Shown: in pieces, positions 1 to 9,632 of the stretch
Layout of the letters: every line of letters begins with the position of its first letter
Numbering within the stretch: position 1 is the stretch's first letter
From: Pedobacter sp. L105
GTDB lineage: Bacteria; Bacteroidota; Bacteroidia; Sphingobacteriales; Sphingobacteriaceae
DNA: 64,000 bases
Direction of reading: 5' to 3'
Assembly: GCF_009765875.1 (NCBI RefSeq)
Contig: NZ_LMUP01000007.1
Span: 186,001 to 250,000, forward strand
The notes under the pieces: model-generated
The model's database searches: none
What the model saw: the letters and a program-made list of their open reading frames with translations, nothing else
Told to the model about the DNA's origin: nothing
Position numbers and translations under genes: made by a program

Positions 1-2
1 GA

Positions 3-1205
3 AAAACCGACCTGAGTTTTATAGCTAACCAAAGTGCACCCATAGGTGGAAACATAAGCAATGATGGAATTGTAAACTGGAGTTTAAAAAGTATAACTTT
101 TAAGACCTTTGTAAGGTTTGCCCAAACAGGACCAATAAGGGCTTCGCTTACACTCAAGGTTCCTACAGGAAAAAGTGAAATAGAAGTTATCGCAGCAGGG
201 AAATCATTGAAATTAAAAGTTGAGGGAGATACAGCGAAGGTATATGATTTAGGAAAGTGGAATGTAAGGGATACCGGGTATTACAGCTTCAAAATTAAAG
301 GGCTTTCTAAAACAGGGAAGAGTTTCGCCGAGATTTCCAACCTGACCATTAAGGATATGGACGGCAATAAACTTTCTTATGTTCAAAATAATGAGGGCAA
401 CTATTTCCATTGGGGAAGACGTGGGCCATCGGTACACCTGAGTTATAAAGTACCAGCAAACCTAAAGGCAGAGTGGTTTTATAATGAAGTCACTGTACCT
501 GTCCATCAGGATATTATTGGTTCATATTTTATGGCCGATGGTTTTGGAGAAGGGTATTTTGGTATGCAGGTAAATTCTCCAACAGAACGGAGAGTCCTTT
601 TTTCTGTGTGGAGCCCTTTTAAAACGGATGATCCGGGTAAAATACCAGACAATCAGCAAATTCGTCTGATCAGTAAAGGTAAGGACGTACATGCCGGATC
701 TTTTGGAGATGAAGGCTCAGGCGGACAAAGCTATTTGAACTATCTATGGCAGGCTGGTGTTACTTACCGCTTTTTATTACACGGGGAACCTCTGGCAGAT
801 AATTATACCCGATATACCGCTTATTTTTATGACCCTAAATTGAGCAAGTGGTTACTGATTGCCAGTTTCAGCAGGCCCGCCACACAAACGTATTTAACAC
901 ACCTGCATTCTTTCCTGGAGAATTTTGAACCAGAAGCCGGTAATGTACAAAGAAGTGTTGATTTCACTTCCCAATGGGTAAGAAGTAAGGAAGGTGAATG
1001 GATAGAATTAAATACTGCCATGCTTACCGGAGATGCTACAGCGCATAAAAAGTTCAGAATGGATTATGGCGGAGGATTAAGAAATGGTTCTTTTTATCTT
1101 CATAATGGCGGTTTTTTTAATGATTATACCCCATTGAATACAATTTATAAAAGGTCAAAAACAGGTAAAAAACCTGATATTGACCTTTCTGCTTTGCCAG
1201 AGTAA
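3..1205 (+). CDS. DUF3472 domain protein, 5' end cut off by the window
   Basis: The reading frame is open from base 3, so the gene starts before the window; a TTG at 207 is unlikely to be the true start. About 400 residues are visible. The first ~100 look like a beta-sandwich of the DUF5077 type (alternating strands around VYDLGKWNV and GYYSFKIKG). The rest matches the DUF3472 family, with the stretches FGMQVNSPTERRVLFSVWSP and HAGSFGDEGSGGQSYLNYLW and the LHGEP segment. Family members are usually secreted or surface proteins of Bacteroidota, often in carbohydrate loci; the biochemical role is unknown. The signal peptide, if any, lies outside the window. It converges with the SDR gene, leaving 17 bp between stops. 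Confidence 0.8.
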   Translation, partial: KTDLSFIANQSAPIGGNISNDGIVNWSLKSITFKTFVRFAQTGPIRASLTLKVPTGKSEIEVIAAGKSLKLKVEGDTAKVYDLGKWNVRDTGYYSFKIKGLSKTGKSFAEISNLTIKDMDGNKLSYVQNNEGNYFHWGRRGPSVHLSYKVPANLKAEWFYNEVTVPVHQDIIGSYFMADGFGEGYFGMQVNSPTERRVLFSVWSPFKTDDPGKIPDNQQIRLISKGKDVHAGSFGDEGSGGQSYLNYLWQAGVTYRFLLHGEPLADNYTRYTAYFYDPKLSKWLLIASFSRPATQTYLTHLHSFLENFEPEAGNVQRSVDFTSQWVRSKEGEWIELNTAMLTGDATAHKKFRMDYGGGLRNGSFYLHNGGFFNDYTPLNTIYKRSKTGKKPDIDLSALPE

Positions 1206-1222
1206 AATCAATCGATGATAAA

Positions 1223-1990
1223 TTACCAGGGGTTTGTTGCGGTGTGCTCAAGTCTGTGTGTAAAGAAGCAGCCTGTGGGCCCATCAGCATCCAGGCAAGC
1301 CAGCCAAACAGCAGGTTTAGCCCCTTGCGCTACCGTATTCGGTGCAGTAGGACCGCCCGCATCTGTCTGCGTCAATCCTGGATCAGCACTATTCACTTTG
1401 ATTGAGGTACCAGCCAGTTCTTTTGCAAGCTGGACAGTAAACATATTTAAAGCAGCTTTTGAAGCCGCATAAGCCAGGAAAGGAGGTTTTGGGCCATTTT
1501 CATGTAAATGTTCGCTTGCTATGGTAACTGAACCTATAGAGGAAGACATATTGACAATTCTTCCTGCTTGGCTTTTTTTAATCAATGGAAGAAAAGCCTG
1601 GGTAACTGCTACCTGCGCCATAAAGTTGGTATTTATATAACCATAAAGCAATTCGGCACTGATATCAGATGGTAAAAATTTTTGACTTTCTGCCTCTTTT
1701 CGATTCGGCAAGCGGGCTGCGTTATTGACCAGAATATCCAAACGTCCAAACTGTTCTTCTACCAGAGCAGCAGCATTTCTAATGCTTTCCTGCTGAAGGA
1801 TATCCAGCTGAACAAAATGGACTTCGATATTTTGTGTGCTTAATTGGCTTACAGCAGCTTTACCAGCGTCTGCATTACGCGCACCTAAAATGACAACCAT
1901 ATCTTTTTCGCCAAGCTGCCTGGCGATCTCATACCCCAAACCACGGTTTGCACCAGTGATTAGGACAATTTTCTTTTCTGTGTTTTTCAT
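1223..1990 (-). CDS. SDR family NAD(P)-dependent oxidoreductase
   Basis: A classical short-chain dehydrogenase/reductase of 255 residues. The dinucleotide-binding motif TGANRGLG is at residues 12-19, NNA at 90-92, the catalytic serine region NMSSS at 147-151, and YxxxK is Y174/K178. The arginine at 38 (GARN) after the second strand suggests NADPH preference. It resembles carbonyl-reductase-like SDRs; the substrate cannot be told. The C-terminus (GPTGCFFTHRLEH) matches the usual end of this subgroup. The Crp-like regulator gene ends 56 bp upstream on the same strand, so the two may be co-transcribed. Confidence 0.88.
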   Translation of the reverse strand: MKNTEKKIVLITGANRGLGYEIARQLGEKDMVVILGARNADAGKAAVSQLSTQNIEVHFVQLDILQQESIRNAAALVEEQFGRLDILVNNAARLPNRKEAESQKFLPSDISAELLYGYINTNFMAQVAVTQAFLPLIKKSQAGRIVNMSSSIGSVTIASEHLHENGPKPPFLAYAASKAALNMFTVQLAKELAGTSIKVNSADPGLTQTDAGGPTAPNTVAQGAKPAVWLACLDADGPTGCFFTHRLEHTATNPW

Positions 1991-2046
1991 ATCCCAAAGT
2001 TAAAGCAGCTCTGGTTATGGACACTTGATAAAAGGCAAGAAATCTT

Positions 2047-2661
2047 CTATTGCGGGAGATGACTTATTTTTCTCCTTACCCTGCTCAGGGTACTATCTGT
2101 AATATTAAGATAAGAAGCCAGATATTTAAGCGGTACCCGCTGTATCAGAGACGGGCGTTTTTCCAGAAGATATAAATAACGGTCGGTTGCACTCAATTGT
2201 ACACGAAATAACATTTGTGCTTTAGCCTGCGCAAACCGGTCTTCATATAGTTTACGGGCAAATTTTTCAAATATAGGGAACCGGGAGTAGACCTTTTGCA
2301 ACTCCTTATGGGAAAGGAAAACCAGTTTAGTGTCTTCCAGTGCATGCACATTGACGGAACTTGGTTTCCTGCTTTGAAAACTGAGAAACTGACAGATAAA
2401 ATCATTTTCCATGATGAAGCCGTTGGTATATTCTTCTCCCCTATCATTAGGCGTGTAAGACCGGACAATACCCTGATAAATAAAACCCCAGAAATCACAA
2501 ACCTCGCCCTCTTTTAATAAAAACTGGCTTTTATTAATTGTCCTGCTTTCAAAACAATCGCTAATAGACATTAAGTCATCAGGATTGATCTCTACTAACT
2601 TCGATATGGTTTCAATGATGAAACGAATCTCCTGTTCACATGGCTTCATAGTACGAATCAT
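2047..2661 (-). CDS. Crp/Fnr-family transcriptional regulator (cNMP-binding-like)
   Basis: A 204-residue protein with an N-terminal cyclic-nucleotide-binding-like beta-roll (about residues 30-130; FLLKEGEVCDFWGFIYQGIV and a FICQF segment) and a C-terminal helix-turn-helix (LKYLASYLNITDSTLSRVRR, about 177-196). This is the short Crp-like type common in Bacteroidota, which often lacks the phosphate-binding arginine and so may not bind cAMP. The start could be the first ATG or the ATG four codons later. It lies just upstream of the SDR gene on the same strand, so local regulation is plausible. Confidence 0.85.
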   Translation of the reverse strand: MIRTMKPCEQEIRFIIETISKLVEINPDDLMSISDCFESRTINKSQFLLKEGEVCDFWGFIYQGIVRSYTPNDRGEEYTNGFIMENDFICQFLSFQSRKPSSVNVHALEDTKLVFLSHKELQKVYSRFPIFEKFARKLYEDRFAQAKAQMLFRVQLSATDRYLYLLEKRPSLIQRVPLKYLASYLNITDSTLSRVRRKISHLPQ

Positions 2662-2687
2662 TTTTACAAAGAAAGTATTTTTAAATC

Positions 2688-2720
2688 GATCAGGTGAGAT
2701 ATATTTTATCTGACCTGATC
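2688..2720 (-). terminator. Hairpin downstream of the M1 aminopeptidase gene
   Basis: An inverted repeat has 14-base arms (gatcaggtgagata / tatctgacctgatc, 13 of 14 paired) around a 5-base loop. It sits between the aminopeptidase stop and the regulator start. It could terminate the aminopeptidase transcript or act as an operator for the adjacent regulator gene; there is no strong T-tract. Confidence 0.45.
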
Positions 2721-2802
2721 AATTGATTTCACCACAAGCTAAAATGTACTTTCGACTTATTTATTCCTCCAGGTAGCAGGATGGTTATCTGGTATTATCC
2801 TC

Positions 2803-5298
2803 TTACTCTTTACTGTCGTTGATTCGCTTGATCGCATCTTCCGCTAAGTTCGCAGATTCCTTGTCATCAATATTTTTGCGTTCCTTTTTGATGTCCTCTA
2901 AAGAAGCAATCAATTTAGGGCCAACACCATATTTTTTATAGGTAACTGCGAGATCGCTGATGGTACGGATACCTTCTGCTACATAGGTACGGTTGGTCAT
3001 CCTTCCAATCATGCCTGGCATCAGCTTTACCGCATTATCAATCTTAACCTGTACAGAGGCTTTTTTAAATGCTGCCATTACGTAAGGCCATTCTGCATCA
3101 GCGCCGTTCGTTTCATAAACACCAACAATTGCCTGAGAAACTGGCCCCTCTGCAGCTTGTTGTAATTCCTTTGCTGTTTTAAAAGCCTGGGCAGGAGCTA
3201 CCACGTTCAATGCTGTTAACGCCGCGCCACGTACAGTGTAAGATGGACTTGTTAAGGCTGTCTGATAAAGATCCTGATAAGCCGCATTTTTAGTTTTGCC
3301 CAGCAAGGTTATTGCGGCAGCACGTACCGGATAGTTGGGATCGTTTTTAGCCAGGTCGGCAATAATGGGAAGAAACTCTGCCAGTAAACTTTGATCATCT
3401 GTTTTAATTGCCTTAACAGCCTTGATGCGCAAGCCATGGTATTTATCTTTTAATGCTGCTTTTAGTATTTCCTTGCCTTCTGCAGTTGTTTGCTGATCGG
3501 CAGCTGCCTGGAAAGCCTCAAAGCGATCCATATAAAGTGGGGCATGCTGATATTGGTAAAGCAATTCGGTTAAGGTTTTATGATCTGTTTTCTTAGTCAG
3601 CAGTATCTTCTCTGCATCAACATTCACCAGGTCTGGCCTGGCAGATAAATTAAAACTAAGCGTATCTTTTGCATGGCCTAACCAGATCTGGTGCCTTTCA
3701 GTTTTTCCACCAGCATATACATCAACAGCCACTGGCAACTGGAAGATCTGGCCCGACTGATTTTGGGCAATAAAAACCTGTTCTGTTTTTGTAGATTCGT
3801 TCCATTTATAGGTAATATCCAATATAGGATGACCCGCACCGTAATACCATTGGTTGAAGAACCAGTTCAGGTCCCTTCCGGATACTTCTTCCATAGCGAG
3901 GCGCAGATCCTGTACTTCGGCACTTTTAAAGGAACGATTTTTAAGATAAACACCTAAGCCTTTAAAAAAGGCTTCATCACCCAGGTAATTACGCAGCATG
4001 GTAAGTACCAATCCACCTTTATCATAAATATTTGAACCATTGATACCTTCACTATCAGAAAAATAGAACGGCACCAGGTTTTGATCTGCAGCTGTCTTAT
4101 TCCTCAGATAAGCCTGCAATTCATCATAGCGTTTATCGTCACCATCATCTTTACCATATTTCTTTTCGTTCCAGTATTTTTCACCAAACACCGCAAAAGA
4201 CTCATTTAGCGTTTCATTACTCCAGCTTTCGCAGGTAGCAAGGTCGCCAAACCATTGATGGAAAAGCTCATGCGCTATAGTAGTACCACCAGTACCATTT
4301 GGATCATCTATCAGTTCCCATGGGCTTTTTTGTACGTAGTCGCCAAGCAGGGTTGCCGAGGAATTTTCCATTGCACCAAGCGGGTAATCCCTCACCACCA
4401 CCTGCGAATATTTTTCCCAGGCGAAATCAACACCAAGTGCTTTAGAAAAAAACTCCATCATCTCCGGGGTTTGGCCGAATACCGCTTTTGCATAAGGGAA
4501 ATATTTAGGCTCCAGGTAATAGTTGACCTCTATATTGCGCCATTTATCTTTGTAGATCTTGAAGTCGCCAATGGCCATCATGAACAGATAAGGCGAGTGT
4601 GGCAATTTTTGTTTCCAGGTATCCGTACGGGTACCATCAGCATTAATTTTCTGACTGATCAGCAATCCGTTAGACAGTGTGGTGTATTTAGCGGGCACGG
4701 TCATGCTTAATTGCTGGGTAGTTTTTTGCTGTGGCTGATCAATGGTAGGGAACCAGCAGGATGAACTTACAGCTTCGCCCTGTGTCCATATCTGGGTCGG
4801 TTTATCTTTTTCGGTACCTTTTGGATTAACAAAATATAAACCCTTACCGTCTAATTTCTGACCAGGTTTATCGTGCAGCAGGTTAGGCTTTGAGGTATAT
4901 TCGATATATACCACGTATTGCTCGCTGCCTTTATATTTTCTATCCAGTTTGATATGGAGTAAAAGGCTGTCTTCATAGTTGTATTGAAGTGATTTGAGCT
5001 TACCGTCTTTTAGGATAGCAATTTGCTGAATATCCATTCCTTTTGCATCCAGCGTCAGTGAATCTGTTGTATAAAAATGGGGCTTTAGCGTCACCCATTC
5101 TTTACCGTACAGGTAGGATTTCTGGTAATCAAACCTGACATCAAGCCGGGTATCAACCAAATCATTTATTTTAACTGGCGTTTCGCGGTAGCCTTTACCG
5201 TCTTTAGGGTTGATATTCGGCTGAGCGAAAGCAGCAGCAGAAATGACCGAGAAGAGTATAATCAGAAAAAAGGGCAGGTAGCGTTGTTTCATTATCAA
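2803..5298 (-). CDS. M1-family zinc aminopeptidase with C-terminal HEAT-like repeats
   Basis: An 831-residue secreted metallopeptidase that should remove N-terminal residues from peptides in the periplasm or at the surface. A signal peptide is visible (hydrophobic stretch at residues 9-24, then AFAQ). The family hallmarks are present: GAMEN at 308-312 and HELFH at 343-347 with the third zinc ligand E366 in NETLNESFA, the expected HExxH-x18-E spacing. The C-terminal third contains HEAT-like repeats (YPVRAAAITLLG, YTVRGAALTAL). The start could be M1 or M3. It stands alone on the minus strand. Confidence 0.93.
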   Translation of the reverse strand: MIMKQRYLPFFLIILFSVISAAAFAQPNINPKDGKGYRETPVKINDLVDTRLDVRFDYQKSYLYGKEWVTLKPHFYTTDSLTLDAKGMDIQQIAILKDGKLKSLQYNYEDSLLLHIKLDRKYKGSEQYVVYIEYTSKPNLLHDKPGQKLDGKGLYFVNPKGTEKDKPTQIWTQGEAVSSSCWFPTIDQPQQKTTQQLSMTVPAKYTTLSNGLLISQKINADGTRTDTWKQKLPHSPYLFMMAIGDFKIYKDKWRNIEVNYYLEPKYFPYAKAVFGQTPEMMEFFSKALGVDFAWEKYSQVVVRDYPLGAMENSSATLLGDYVQKSPWELIDDPNGTGGTTIAHELFHQWFGDLATCESWSNETLNESFAVFGEKYWNEKKYGKDDGDDKRYDELQAYLRNKTAADQNLVPFYFSDSEGINGSNIYDKGGLVLTMLRNYLGDEAFFKGLGVYLKNRSFKSAEVQDLRLAMEEVSGRDLNWFFNQWYYGAGHPILDITYKWNESTKTEQVFIAQNQSGQIFQLPVAVDVYAGGKTERHQIWLGHAKDTLSFNLSARPDLVNVDAEKILLTKKTDHKTLTELLYQYQHAPLYMDRFEAFQAAADQQTTAEGKEILKAALKDKYHGLRIKAVKAIKTDDQSLLAEFLPIIADLAKNDPNYPVRAAAITLLGKTKNAAYQDLYQTALTSPSYTVRGAALTALNVVAPAQAFKTAKELQQAAEGPVSQAIVGVYETNGADAEWPYVMAAFKKASVQVKIDNAVKLMPGMIGRMTNRTYVAEGIRTISDLAVTYKKYGVGPKLIASLEDIKKERKNIDDKESANLAEDAIKRINDSKE

Positions 5299-5590
5299 AG
5301 TAATAATTTTAGGTGTAATTAACTGTTTTTATTAAGGCAAAAGCAGGTCATTTTCCAAACCACGGCTTTAGTGGGCGGAAGATAGAAAACAATTTTTCCA
5401 AACGCAAGATTAATCGGTTTAGCAACTTATATAATACATATAACGATCTTCCACTTGACCCGCCACAGTGATCTTAAAAAATAAAAAAGATTTCCGCAAG
5501 CCAGCTTACCTGGTGATACAAATTCAAGTGAGTAAGAGTGAAAAATAGATGATGCTTTTAAAATGCTATTGTGCTTTTCACAAGATATAG

Positions 5591-7039
5591 CTACTCGATT
5601 TTAATGACATAGCTATACCTGGTTTTAATTTTACCCGGAATAAACTCAGGAAATTTAACCTCTGAATTTCCCCCGGTAACAATATAAGGTAATACCTCTC
5701 CGGTTTCCAGCAGGCTTACCTTTTTACCTTTTAAATTCATATCTCTTAAAAGCACTTTGTGATTTGCAGGCCACACTGGAACAATCGCAAATACGGTGTT
5801 GCCTTTTTGGGTAAAGAACACTTCTTTTATCGCATAACCGGGATCCGGATCTTCAGTCAATTTTAACATGATGTCTCCACCAACATGGTCGCCGTTGTCT
5901 TCAGATTTTGGCTGATAATCTCTTTTACCGGGCCCCCACTGAATCGTGTTTTTATACTTGGTAGTGCCGTAAATAGCCTCACCATTTATTTTAAGCCATT
6001 GACCAATTTCCAATAAGCGTTCTTGCATGATAGGCGGTATTTTTCCATCTGCATCCGGACCAATGTCTAAAAGGAAATTGCCACCCCTGCTTACTTTATC
6101 AAGCAAATGAAGAATCAGCACCTTGGCAGAGTTATAATCCCAGGCATCCTCCATTCTGTTATACCCATAGGAGAATCCCATACCACGGCTTTCCTCAAAA
6201 TAGTGGTTTTTAAAATCCATGTTAGGTTGGTATTCAGGGCTGTAAAAACCTCCGTGTTTGTAACGGGTGTCTTTACCCCAGCGGTCGTTCACCACAATTT
6301 TATCTTTGACTTTACTGTCGTTAAACATCCAACTGAGTATTTCTGTTGAGTGCCATAAAGTATCTGGCTGCTCCCACTCCCCATCAGTCCAGAAAACATC
6401 TGGTTTATAGGTATCGATCACATCCTTAATCTGCGGGATCATGTGTTTCTGAACGTACAACTGTTTATTATTTAGCCATAAAGGATTATACCATTCATAC
6501 AAAGAATAATAAATACCAGGATGTACAGACGTTTTTCTTACCGCCTTAAACAGGTCACCCAATAAATCTCTTTTGGGTCCTACATCTACTGCGTTCCAGG
6601 CAAAACCACGACTTTCTGAAGCTTGTTTACTTGGCCATAAGGCAAAGCCATCATGGTGTTTGGAAGTAAGTACAATGTATTTGGCACCAGACTGTTCAAA
6701 GAGTTTGGCCCAGGCTTCAGGATCAAATAAATCAGCTTTAAAAAGCGGGGCAAATTGGTAATAACTAAAATCAGCGCCATATTTTTTATTGTGATATGCT
6801 ACCGCTTGCCCCTTAAAACCATTTGATTGCAAATTTTCCTGGTACCATTCAGCATACTGCCCTTTTGGGGCCCATGCCGGTACGGAATAAACTCCCCAAT
6901 GGATAAATATTCCAAATTTGGCATCCTTGTACCATTCAGGAATGGGTCTGGAATCTATTGATTTCCAGTTTGGCTGGTAGGTTTGTGCAAACATAGATTG
7001 ACTAACAAGCAGTAACAGGTACAATAAGTATTTCTTCAT
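5591..7039 (-). CDS. Alpha-L-fucosidase, GH29 family, secreted
   Basis: A 482-residue glycoside hydrolase releasing alpha-linked L-fucose from glycans. It has an N-terminal signal peptide (MKKYLLYLLLLVSQSMFAQ). GH29 signatures are FGIFIHWGVYSVPAW (42-56), SKHHDGFALW (126-135) and the nucleophile region DVFWTDGEWE, with D219 as the likely nucleophile. The C-terminal part (from about 390) is a beta-sandwich. Length is normal for the family. It is not in a visible polysaccharide-utilisation locus; the SusCD pair is 27 kb away. The 292-bp gap upstream of the aminopeptidase gene holds no recognised feature. Confidence 0.93.
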   Translation of the reverse strand: MKKYLLYLLLLVSQSMFAQTYQPNWKSIDSRPIPEWYKDAKFGIFIHWGVYSVPAWAPKGQYAEWYQENLQSNGFKGQAVAYHNKKYGADFSYYQFAPLFKADLFDPEAWAKLFEQSGAKYIVLTSKHHDGFALWPSKQASESRGFAWNAVDVGPKRDLLGDLFKAVRKTSVHPGIYYSLYEWYNPLWLNNKQLYVQKHMIPQIKDVIDTYKPDVFWTDGEWEQPDTLWHSTEILSWMFNDSKVKDKIVVNDRWGKDTRYKHGGFYSPEYQPNMDFKNHYFEESRGMGFSYGYNRMEDAWDYNSAKVLILHLLDKVSRGGNFLLDIGPDADGKIPPIMQERLLEIGQWLKINGEAIYGTTKYKNTIQWGPGKRDYQPKSEDNGDHVGGDIMLKLTEDPDPGYAIKEVFFTQKGNTVFAIVPVWPANHKVLLRDMNLKGKKVSLLETGEVLPYIVTGGNSEVKFPEFIPGKIKTRYSYVIKIE

Positions 7040-7160
7040 CTTAGTTCATTGGGAGTTGACAGTTTAAGGGGTAGCACAAAAGAGATTAGAAAATCTATGA
7101 TGTAACGCCCTTAAAGATAGTAAAATCTGAAAGGTATAAACAGATGGAGAGAAAAACTTG

Positions 7161-8705
7161 TTACAGCTCCTCCAGATGCTTCAAATAATAATTTGCGCGG
7201 AGTAAAATAGCTTCCCGATCGTGAGGAGCCATTTTATTCCATAAACGATAGACCATAGTGAGCCGGTAGTTAAGACTCAGCTTGTTGCGGTGGCGGTCGT
7301 GAAAATCCCAGTAGAGACTGTTAAAGGGGCAGGAATTTTCTTCGGTTTTTGTAGTGTGGTCATAGTGGCATTTTTCACAGTAGTTACTTTGCTTATGGAT
7401 ATAATTGGCACTTCCAGTATAAGGTTTTGATCCAATTATTCCTCCATCAGCAAACTGGCTCATTCCTCTGGTATTGGTAATCTCTACCCACTGGATGGCA
7501 TCAATGTAAATTCCGAGATACCAAAAGTCTACATCGTCGGGTTTGATCCCTGCCAGTAAGGCAAAATTTCCAGTAATCATCAATCGCTGGATATGGTGCG
7601 CATAAGCATGTTCGAGTGATTGGCCAATACTATGTTTGAGGCAATTCATTTTTGTTTTTCCGGTCCAATACCAATCCGGCAGTTTTCTCTGGTGATCAAA
7701 GTAATTTAGGGTCTCAAATTCCGGCATTTTTAGCCAGTAGATGCCTCGCATATATTCGCGCCAACCCAGGATCTGCCTGATAAATCCTTCAAGCTGATTG
7801 ATGGAAATGGATTTTTTATCCTGCTTCCAGGCTAAAAGTGCAGCGGTGATCACTTCCTTTGGGGATAGCATCTTTGTGTTCATCGCGAAAGACAAGCGCG
7901 AGTGATAAACTGACCATTCGTCCGTGTGCATCGCGTCCTGAAAAGTACCGAACAGCGGCAAACAGTAGTCAGTAAAATAATGCAAAAGTTCCAGCGCTTG
8001 GTGGCGGTTGATTGGCCAATAGAACTTTTCAGGATCTATGTAGCCGATAGTTGTTATTCCTGCTTCTCTAATACGTTCATATTGAGAGCTTATATTATTA
8101 TCAAACAATAGCGGTGCATAGGGCTTATGGTTCTTTGGTAGCTTCTTGCGGTTCTCTTCGTCAAAATTCCATTTCCCGCCTACAGGCTCCTGCCCTTCCA
8201 TCAATACTTTATGTTTTTTACGCATTTCCCGGTAAAAATTCTCCATCAGCAAAGCCTTTTTACCTGAAAAAAATGTGCCCAGTTCATCACGGGTAGTATA
8301 AAAGTGTTCGGTATCGCAGGCCTTACCAGCGATAAGTAATTTGCTGCAATAGGCTTTCAGTTCTTCATCCAGCCGGTATTCATCGGGCAATTGATATTCA
8401 AATCTTTCGATCTCATATTTTTTGATCAGTAAATCGCAGTTCGTGGCAAAGCGCTGTTTGTTTGAAGGATCATCAATTTTGAGGTATAAGGTATCATGAC
8501 CACTCTTGTTCAGCGCTTCAACGAAACCTTCCATGGCCGCGAAAAATGCACAGACTTTTTGGATATGGTGCCATATGTAATCCGTTTCCGTACGTATTTC
8601 CATCATCACATATAAGACTGATGGATCTTGATGCGCAAACCAGGAATGCTGCAGGTTGAGCTGGTCGCCCAATAGCAGTCGTAATACTTTATACTTTTTT
8701 TCCAT
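7161..8705 (-). CDS. Cryptochrome/photolyase-related protein with Fe-S cluster (FeS-BCP type)
   Basis: A 514-residue deoxyribodipyrimidine photolyase-related protein of the prokaryotic (6-4) photolyase / FeS-BCP group. It should bind FAD and a 4Fe-4S cluster and may repair (6-4) photoproducts. The N-terminal Rossmann-like part starts RLLLGDQLN; the FAD-binding helical part includes GWREYMRGIYW, MITGNFALLAGI and GMSQFADGGIIGSKPY. The four likely cluster ligands are C354, C443, C446 and C459, spaced 89, 3 and 13, almost as in Agrobacterium PhrB. The C-terminal NSLYWDF block is conserved in the family. It is divergent from the TetR gene. A TIGR03643/DUF2805 gene, often near photolyases, lies 17 kb away. 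Confidence 0.92.
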   Translation of the reverse strand: MEKKYKVLRLLLGDQLNLQHSWFAHQDPSVLYVMMEIRTETDYIWHHIQKVCAFFAAMEGFVEALNKSGHDTLYLKIDDPSNKQRFATNCDLLIKKYEIERFEYQLPDEYRLDEELKAYCSKLLIAGKACDTEHFYTTRDELGTFFSGKKALLMENFYREMRKKHKVLMEGQEPVGGKWNFDEENRKKLPKNHKPYAPLLFDNNISSQYERIREAGITTIGYIDPEKFYWPINRHQALELLHYFTDYCLPLFGTFQDAMHTDEWSVYHSRLSFAMNTKMLSPKEVITAALLAWKQDKKSISINQLEGFIRQILGWREYMRGIYWLKMPEFETLNYFDHQRKLPDWYWTGKTKMNCLKHSIGQSLEHAYAHHIQRLMITGNFALLAGIKPDDVDFWYLGIYIDAIQWVEITNTRGMSQFADGGIIGSKPYTGSANYIHKQSNYCEKCHYDHTTKTEENSCPFNSLYWDFHDRHRNKLSLNYRLTMVYRLWNKMAPHDREAILLRANYYLKHLEEL

Positions 8706-8923
8706 GTTTGTCTAGCTCATATCCTTAACACAGTTTGATCCGTAGTGTTTCCGATAGCTTTGATTATTTATCGAAATCTACCGGACCAGGAAGCCGCCAT
8801 CAATTGATTATCGCATTTATCTTTTAAATGGAGTTGAAATTATTCAGCATTTAATGTTTTTCATAAAATGCAACTCCAACTTTCACTAGATACAAACCCA
8901 ACGAACTGGCCGAATGAAAACAT

Positions 8924-8948
8924 CTGACAAAAAATAATATTTTGTCAG
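8924..8948. promoter_or_regulatory. Palindromic operator and TAnnTTTG promoter ahead of the tetR gene
   Basis: A perfect inverted repeat CTGACAAAA / TTTTGTCAG (9-base arms, 7-base spacer) lies 35 bp before the TetR start. A Bacteroidota -7 type element TATATTTG is at 8959-8966. A weaker match to the half-site (TTTCGTCAG) occurs at about 9617-9627 before the MFS gene. This fits autoregulation by the TetR protein; that is inference. A second, looser inverted repeat (ggagttg...caactcc, 8830-8877) lies further upstream with no assigned role. Confidence 0.6.
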
Positions 8949-8982
8949 AAAATACAATTATATTTGAGCATCAGATCAACTC

Positions 8983-9588
8983 ATGACAAACCCGGACGAT
9001 ATTATTCAACAGGAAATTTTGCAGTCTGCCCTGCAGCTTTATCGTAAAGCCGGCCCCAGAAAGGTAACCATGGATAATTTAGCCAGAGCTACAGGCCGCA
9101 GCAGGAGTTCTCTTTATTATTATTTCAAAAATCGCGATGAGATTTTCCAGGCGGTACTCAGCAGAATTGCGGAGGATGTTGCGTCAGAGATTCGGGTTGC
9201 AGTAGCTGCAGCGAAAAGTTTAAACGAAAGGATATTCGCATTTTGCTTCACCAAGATCAAAACCTCTCAGGAATGGAAACGGGTTTTTAATGCCATTGAT
9301 CAGCTAATGAGTGCCGAAGAACAGTCAAAGCATGCGAAATTTTTAGATGCTTTACATAGCAAACTTATTTACCTGGAAAGGGGTATATTGATGGAAGTAC
9401 TTTCCACTCAGGATTTACAGGTTAACGCCCGTATCCATAACAATGCTGAATTGGATATACTGACTTTTTTGATTTCAAGCAGTGTACGTGGCGTAAGACG
9501 CGAAATCTATGACCATAATGACCCGCATGATGCAAAAGATGCAGCGCAATTATTGAGCGATATGGTTACCCAATGGCTGAGGTCATAA
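8983..9588 (+). CDS. TetR/AcrR-family transcriptional regulator
   Basis: A 201-residue repressor with an N-terminal TetR helix-turn-helix (KVTMDNLARATGRSRSSLYY, about residues 27-46, then YFKNRDEIF). The C-terminal ligand-binding domain is family-typical in length but not recognisable by ligand. The MFS transporter gene follows 44 bp later on the same strand, the usual repressor-exporter arrangement. A palindrome in front of the gene is the likely operator. Confidence 0.9.
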   Translation: MTNPDDIIQQEILQSALQLYRKAGPRKVTMDNLARATGRSRSSLYYYFKNRDEIFQAVLSRIAEDVASEIRVAVAAAKSLNERIFAFCFTKIKTSQEWKRVFNAIDQLMSAEEQSKHAKFLDALHSKLIYLERGILMEVLSTQDLQVNARIHNNAELDILTFLISSSVRGVRREIYDHNDPHDAKDAAQLLSDMVTQWLRS

Positions 9589-9632
9589 TTTTTTATCCAT
9601 TTTTCGACATTATTTAAAATTTCGTCAGTTAC

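Noticed and set aside
1215-1472. Plus-strand open frame of 85 codons
   Set aside because: It is antisense to the first SDR gene, whose motifs are complete; low-complexity composition shows it is a shadow.
4255-4710. Plus-strand open frame of 151 codons
   Set aside because: It is antisense to the M1 aminopeptidase catalytic domain.
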